A stretch of DNA of 64,000 nucleotides from UMGS1279 sp045536815. Lineage in GTDB: Bacteria; Bacillota; Clostridia; Oscillospirales; Acutalibacteraceae. Below the pieces are notes generated by a model, which made no database searches, was not told the origin of the DNA, and was given only the letters and a program-made list of their open reading frames with translations. Positions 60,872 through 64,000 of the stretch are shown here, in pieces; position 1 is the first letter of the stretch, and every line of letters begins with the position of its first letter. The translations under genes were made by a program, and so were the position numbers. The stretch lies in NCBI GenBank assembly GCA_045536815.1, contig JAZSOH010000025.1, positions 66,191 through 130,190 of the forward strand, read 5' to 3'.

Positions 60872-61932
60872 TATTTTGCACCTCCATTTGCTTTGTTAAT
60901 TGCATCGAGAACCTGCTCGGGAGAAGGAATCATACCGCCTGTACGGTTGCAAAGGGTTACGGGAACCTTGCACTCACAAGCAAGACGAACGTCTTCAATC
61001 ATTTGTCCCATAGAAAGCTCTACTGAAATAATCTCTTTTACCTTGTCAGCTGCCTTTTTAAAGGGAGCAACAGGGAAAGGCCATAATGTAATAGGACGGA
61101 TAAGACCAACCTTAATGCCATTTTTTCTTGCCTCATTAATTGCGTTTTTAGCAACACGAGCGGCAATACCAAAAGCGGCAATACAAATCTCTGCATCGTC
61201 CATTAAATATTCTTCATACATAACTTCATTTTCTTCAACCACTTTATAACGGTCATAGCGCTCAAAGTTAAGGGCTTCAAGCTCGTCGGGGTTAAGGAAA
61301 AGGGAAGTAATTATGTTATGTTCGCGCTCAAGCTTTGTGCCAGTAGTAGCCCAAGGCTTATCTACTGTTTCTTTTTTCTCATAATCGAGAGAAACAGGCT
61401 CCATCATTTGACCCATTGTACCATCAGCTAAAATCATAGCGGGCATACGATACTTGTCGGCAAGGTCAAAACCTTTAACTGTCAGGTCAGCCATTTCTTG
61501 CACAGAAGAGGGGGCTAAAACTATCATTTTGAAGTCACCGTGTCCGCCGCCTTTTGTTGCTTGGAAATAGTCAGCTTGGCTAGGTTGGATACCGCCAAGA
61601 CCCGGACCACCGCGTTGTACGTTAACGATAAGGGCGGGAAGGTCAGAACCTGCAAGATAGGAAAGTCCTTCACTTTTAAGCGAAATTCCCGGCGAAGAGG
61701 AAGATGTCATAACTCGTTTGCCGGTAGAAGCAACGCCGTAAACCATATTTATAGCAGCAACTTCACTTTCAGCCTGTAAGAAACATCCGCCAATTTTAGG
61801 CATTTTCTTTGCCATATATGCTGGAACCTCGGTCTGAGGTGTGATAGGATAGCCAAAATAATGCATACAGCCTGCTTTGATTGCGGCTTCAGCAATAGCT
61901 TCGTTACCCTTCATTAAAATTTTCTCTGCCAT
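60871..61932 (-). CDS. vorB: 2-oxoacid:ferredoxin oxidoreductase alpha subunit, VorB-like
   Basis: A 353-residue pyrimidine-binding subunit: MKGNEAIAEAAIKAGC, YFGYPITPQTEVP, FLQAESEVAAINMVYGV, TSSSSPGISLKSEGLSYLAG and QRGGPGLGGIQPSQADY. The length and these motifs fit the short alpha chains called VorB (3-methyl-2-oxobutanoate:ferredoxin oxidoreductase) in Clostridia. I use ATG 61932; a GTG at 61941, right after the ferredoxin stop, is possible. Symbol given on family resemblance and ilvE context. Confidence 0.85.
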   Translation of the reverse strand: MAEKILMKGNEAIAEAAIKAGCMHYFGYPITPQTEVPAYMAKKMPKIGGCFLQAESEVAAINMVYGVASTGKRVMTSSSSPGISLKSEGLSYLAGSDLPALIVNVQRGGPGLGGIQPSQADYFQATKGGGHGDFKMIVLAPSSVQEMADLTVKGFDLADKYRMPAMILADGTMGQMMEPVSLDYEKKETVDKPWATTGTKLEREHNIITSLFLNPDELEALNFERYDRYKVVEENEVMYEEYLMDDAEICIAAFGIAARVAKNAINEARKNGIKVGLIRPITLWPFPVAPFKKAADKVKEIISVELSMGQMIEDVRLACECKVPVTLCNRTGGMIPSPEQVLDAINKANGGAK

Positions 61933-61941
61933 TTTTTTCAC

Positions 61942-62148
61942 TTACCTTTCTACCTTGATGATGCAGTCGGGGCACATCATAGCACAAGCAGCGCAACCAA
62001 CACAAGCAGCTTGGTCGGTAATTTCTGCAGGGTGATGACCCTTTTTGTTAATTTTGTCGTTGGCAAGTTTAATAAGACCCTTAGGGCATGCGTCAATACA
62101 CAGTCCGCAGCCTTTACACTTGTCAGTTTTAAAGGTTAGTTTTGCCAT
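61942..62148 (-). CDS. 2x[4Fe-4S] ferredoxin subunit of the oxidoreductase
   Basis: A 68-residue ferredoxin-type subunit with two complete cluster motifs, CKGCGLCIDACPKG and CVGCAACAMMCPDC. It would pass electrons between the TPP subunit and free ferredoxin. ATG 62148 is preferred to ATG 62154, because AAAGGAG is then 8 bases away. Directly abuts the alpha gene. Confidence 0.93.
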   Translation of the reverse strand: MAKLTFKTDKCKGCGLCIDACPKGLIKLANDKINKKGHHPAEITDQAACVGCAACAMMCPDCIIKVER

Positions 62149-62165
62149 TTTCATTACTCCTTTAA

Positions 62166-62831
62166 TTATATGGGTTTTGCCTGAAGGGTAAGCGGTAAAA
62201 GATTATCGATTTTGTCTTTCAGTTCATCGTAAAGGTCAATTTTTACGGTGGTCATAACAATCGGTAAGCCTGAAACCTTTGAAACCTCTTCGGCATAATT
62301 TGTAGAATTTAAAACATTTTGCGCGGTGGTTTCTTCACCTATGTTTGAGTTGTTTACAAGCCCTGTGAATTTTAGTCCTGCAGCCGTTTCAATCTCTCGC
62401 ATAACCTCAAGTGTAGACAAAGCGTCCGGGGTGAGGGGGCGGTAACCGTTTATAACCATAAGCATATCGAAATTATTTTCTGCTTTGATATCGGGTACCA
62501 AACGACCAAGGGCATAAGCGCCGCGGTCATCACCGCCAACATCAATAATGGCTGTAAGAGTTTTGTCAGCTGTAAGACGATACATATCGGCGGGAAGAGC
62601 GGGTATATCAACATTTGTGTTTGCATATTCCGAACAAATAAGCTCTATACCGCGATTTTTAAAGTCTAAAAGGCTATCCTTGGTACGAAAATAGGGATTA
62701 ACAATATCAAGGTCGGCAACAACCAAATTATTATACTGCTTTTTAAGGAAAAATGCAAGGTTTACGGCAACATTTGTTTTGCCGCTACCATAATGTCCGC
62801 AAAGCAGTGTAAGTCGTTTAAAGTCTTTCAT
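62166..62831 (-). CDS. SIMIBI-class (CobQ/MinD-like) ATPase in the oxidoreductase operon
   Basis: A 221-residue nucleotide-binding protein. The P-loop LLCGHYGSGKTNVAVNLAFF is near the N-terminus, followed by VVADLDIVNPYFRTKD (Walker A'-like/switch I Asp) and IIDVGGDDRGAYAL as the Walker B-like site. It lacks the MinD membrane helix. No direct function is known to me. Its position between an acyl-CoA ligase and the ferredoxin gene suggests a maturation or assembly role, for example in iron-sulfur delivery, but that is inference. Confidence 0.75.
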   Translation of the reverse strand: MKDFKRLTLLCGHYGSGKTNVAVNLAFFLKKQYNNLVVADLDIVNPYFRTKDSLLDFKNRGIELICSEYANTNVDIPALPADMYRLTADKTLTAIIDVGGDDRGAYALGRLVPDIKAENNFDMLMVINGYRPLTPDALSTLEVMREIETAAGLKFTGLVNNSNIGEETTAQNVLNSTNYAEEVSKVSGLPIVMTTVKIDLYDELKDKIDNLLPLTLQAKPI

Positions 62832-62857
62832 AAAATCACGCTTTCGGAAAAATAAGA

Positions 62858-64000
62858 CTATAGTTTACTTCTTTGTATTTTGCCGCTAACAGTTTTAGGT
62901 AAGCTATCGCGGAAAACAACAATACGAGGATATTTATAGGGGGCAGTATGCTTTTTAACATATTCTTGGATTTCCTTTTTAAGGTCCTCAGTAGGCTCGG
63001 TACCGTTTACTAGGACAATACTTGCCTTAACAACCTGTCCGCGAACCTCGTCGGGAGCAGCAGAAACGCCACACTCTAAAACGTAGGGCAGCTCCATAAT
63101 AACGTTTTCTATCTCGAACGGTCCAATACGATAGCCCGAAGATTTAATAACATCATCAACGCGGCCAACATACCAATAGAAACCATCTTCATCACGCCAA
63201 GCTGTATCGCCTGTGTGATAATACCCATCATACCAAACCTCATCGGTTTTTTCTTTATCCATATAATATCCGGTAAAGAGTCCGCAAGGTGCACCGTCTT
63301 TTACATTTACAACAATTTCACCAACCTCACCGTCAGGAACGTCGCGTCCGTCGGTATCAACAATATGTACGTCATAAATAGGCGCCGGTTTGCCCATTGA
63401 ACCGATTTTGTGAGAAGCACCAATCATATTACCAATAATCATTGTGCTTTCTGTTTGACCAAAGCCTTCGATAATCTGTAGGCCTGTTGCTTTTTCAAAT
63501 TGGCGGTAAACCTCGGGGTTGAGAGCCTCACCTGCTGTCGTCATATGCTTGACAGATGAGAAATCGTAATTTGAAATATCCTGCTTTATCATCATTCTGA
63601 GCATCGTGGGCGGTGCGCAGAACGATGTGATATGATGCTTTGCAAACATCGGTAAAATATCTGCTGCATCAAACCTGTCAAAGTCGTAAACGAAGGTTGC
63701 TGCCTCACAAAGCCACTGGCCGTAAAGCTTGCCCCACATTGACTTAGCCCAGCCCGTATCGGAAATTGTAAAATGAAGACCTTCGGGGTCAACATTGTGC
63801 CAATACTTTGCCGTATGGAAATGACCTAAAGCATATTTATAGTTGTGAGCTGCAATCTTCGGATAGCCTGTTGTGCCCGATGTGAAGAACATAAGCATAA
63901 GGTCGTCTCCGCCGGGAGCATTCTCGGCTCTTTCGTAGTGAGTGCTGTAAAGAACTCTTTCCTCGTCGAAGTTTCTCCAGCCTTCCCTTTCACCGTTGAC
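62858..64000 (-). CDS. AMP-forming acyl-CoA ligase, 5' end beyond the window
   Basis: The frame is open to the last base, so the N-terminus lies outside. About 380 residues are visible. Motifs: FFTSGTTGYPKIAAHN (P-loop), GFGQTEST, YYHTGDTAWRDEDGFYWYVGRVDDVIKS and the catalytic Lys in TVSGKIQRSKL near the end. The pattern (SGYRIGPFEIENVI) is that of medium- or branched-chain acyl-CoA synthetases of the ACSM kind. It precedes the SIMIBI ATPase by 26 bases. In context it may activate isobutyrate, isovalerate or 2-methylbutyrate to the CoA esters used by the 2-oxoacid oxidoreductase. Confidence 0.9.
   Translation of the reverse strand, partial: VNGEREGWRNFDEERVLYSTHYERAENAPGGDDLMLMFFTSGTTGYPKIAAHNYKYALGHFHTAKYWHNVDPEGLHFTISDTGWAKSMWGKLYGQWLCEAATFVYDFDRFDAADILPMFAKHHITSFCAPPTMLRMMIKQDISNYDFSSVKHMTTAGEALNPEVYRQFEKATGLQIIEGFGQTESTMIIGNMIGASHKIGSMGKPAPIYDVHIVDTDGRDVPDGEVGEIVVNVKDGAPCGLFTGYYMDKEKTDEVWYDGYYHTGDTAWRDEDGFYWYVGRVDDVIKSSGYRIGPFEIENVIMELPYVLECGVSAAPDEVRGQVVKASIVLVNGTEPTEDLKKEIQEYVKKHTAPYKYPRIVVFRDSLPKTVSGKIQRSKL

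Overview
The window looks like a chromosomal segment of a low-GC, Gram-positive Clostridia-type bacterium, most plausibly an anaerobic gut Oscillospirales/Ruminococcaceae relative. The evidence is AT-rich intergenic DNA, TTGACA/TATAAT promoters, strong AGGAGG ribosome sites with several TTG/GTG starts, a T-box leader, AddAB rather than RecBCD, a CwlD-type amidase, and ferredoxin-linked 2-oxoacid oxidoreductases. I see no tRNA, rRNA, CRISPR array, phage or insertion sequence.

Layout. 1-4.3 kb (minus): a membrane protein cut by the window edge, a 998-residue protein that reads as a degenerate P-type ATPase behind a long acidic tail, RlmB, and a small Cys-rich protein. 4.4-7.4 kb: a coenzyme A block, with coaBC on minus and, divergently, an ECF vitamin transporter S component plus type III pantothenate kinase behind a structured leader. 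7.4-9.1 kb (minus): malQ preceded by a strongly structured non-coding segment. 9.2-11.6 kb: XRE regulator, DegV, hemolysin III protein. 11.8-13.3 kb: IMP dehydrogenase. 13.4-22.1 kb (plus): a nucleoside catabolism operon (deoC, deoD, deoB, cdd, pdp) running directly into copA, a copZ-like gene, a ZIP transporter, trxB and a small unknown gene. 22.2-24.5 kb (minus): a sugar nucleotidyltransferase and a membrane sugar-phosphate transferase. 24.7-30.1 kb: a missed 54-aa Cys-rich gene, then queA, tgt, yajC, a TIGR04086-like membrane protein, cwlD and radA on minus. 30.3-34.1 kb (plus): asd-dapA-dapB and a repeat-tailed lipoprotein. 34.1-36.9 kb (minus): metG-tatD. 37-46.3 kb: ABC-F ATPase, a foldase-like lipoprotein, an exported unknown, a phosphatase, ruvX, a PTS-IIC-like permease, pyruvate kinase, L28, a HAD phosphatase and dCMP deaminase. 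46.4-53.2 kb (plus): addB-addA.

53.3-64 kb (all minus) is the most distinctive region. An operon of acyl-CoA ligase, SIMIBI-type ATPase, ferredoxin, 2-oxoacid:ferredoxin oxidoreductase alpha/beta/gamma and IlvE links branched-chain acids, acyl-CoAs, 2-oxoacids and amino acids. Downstream, a consensus promoter and a complete T-box leader control three genes: a 2-isopropylmalate-synthase-like protein that has lost the visible metal ligands but keeps the LeuA regulatory domain, a fusion of a xylose-isomerase-like TIM barrel to an intact AMP-forming acyl-CoA ligase, and an amidohydrolase. I regard this T-box operon as the best candidate for an undescribed system. The degenerate P-type ATPase and the structured leaders before malQ and the pantothenate transporter come next.
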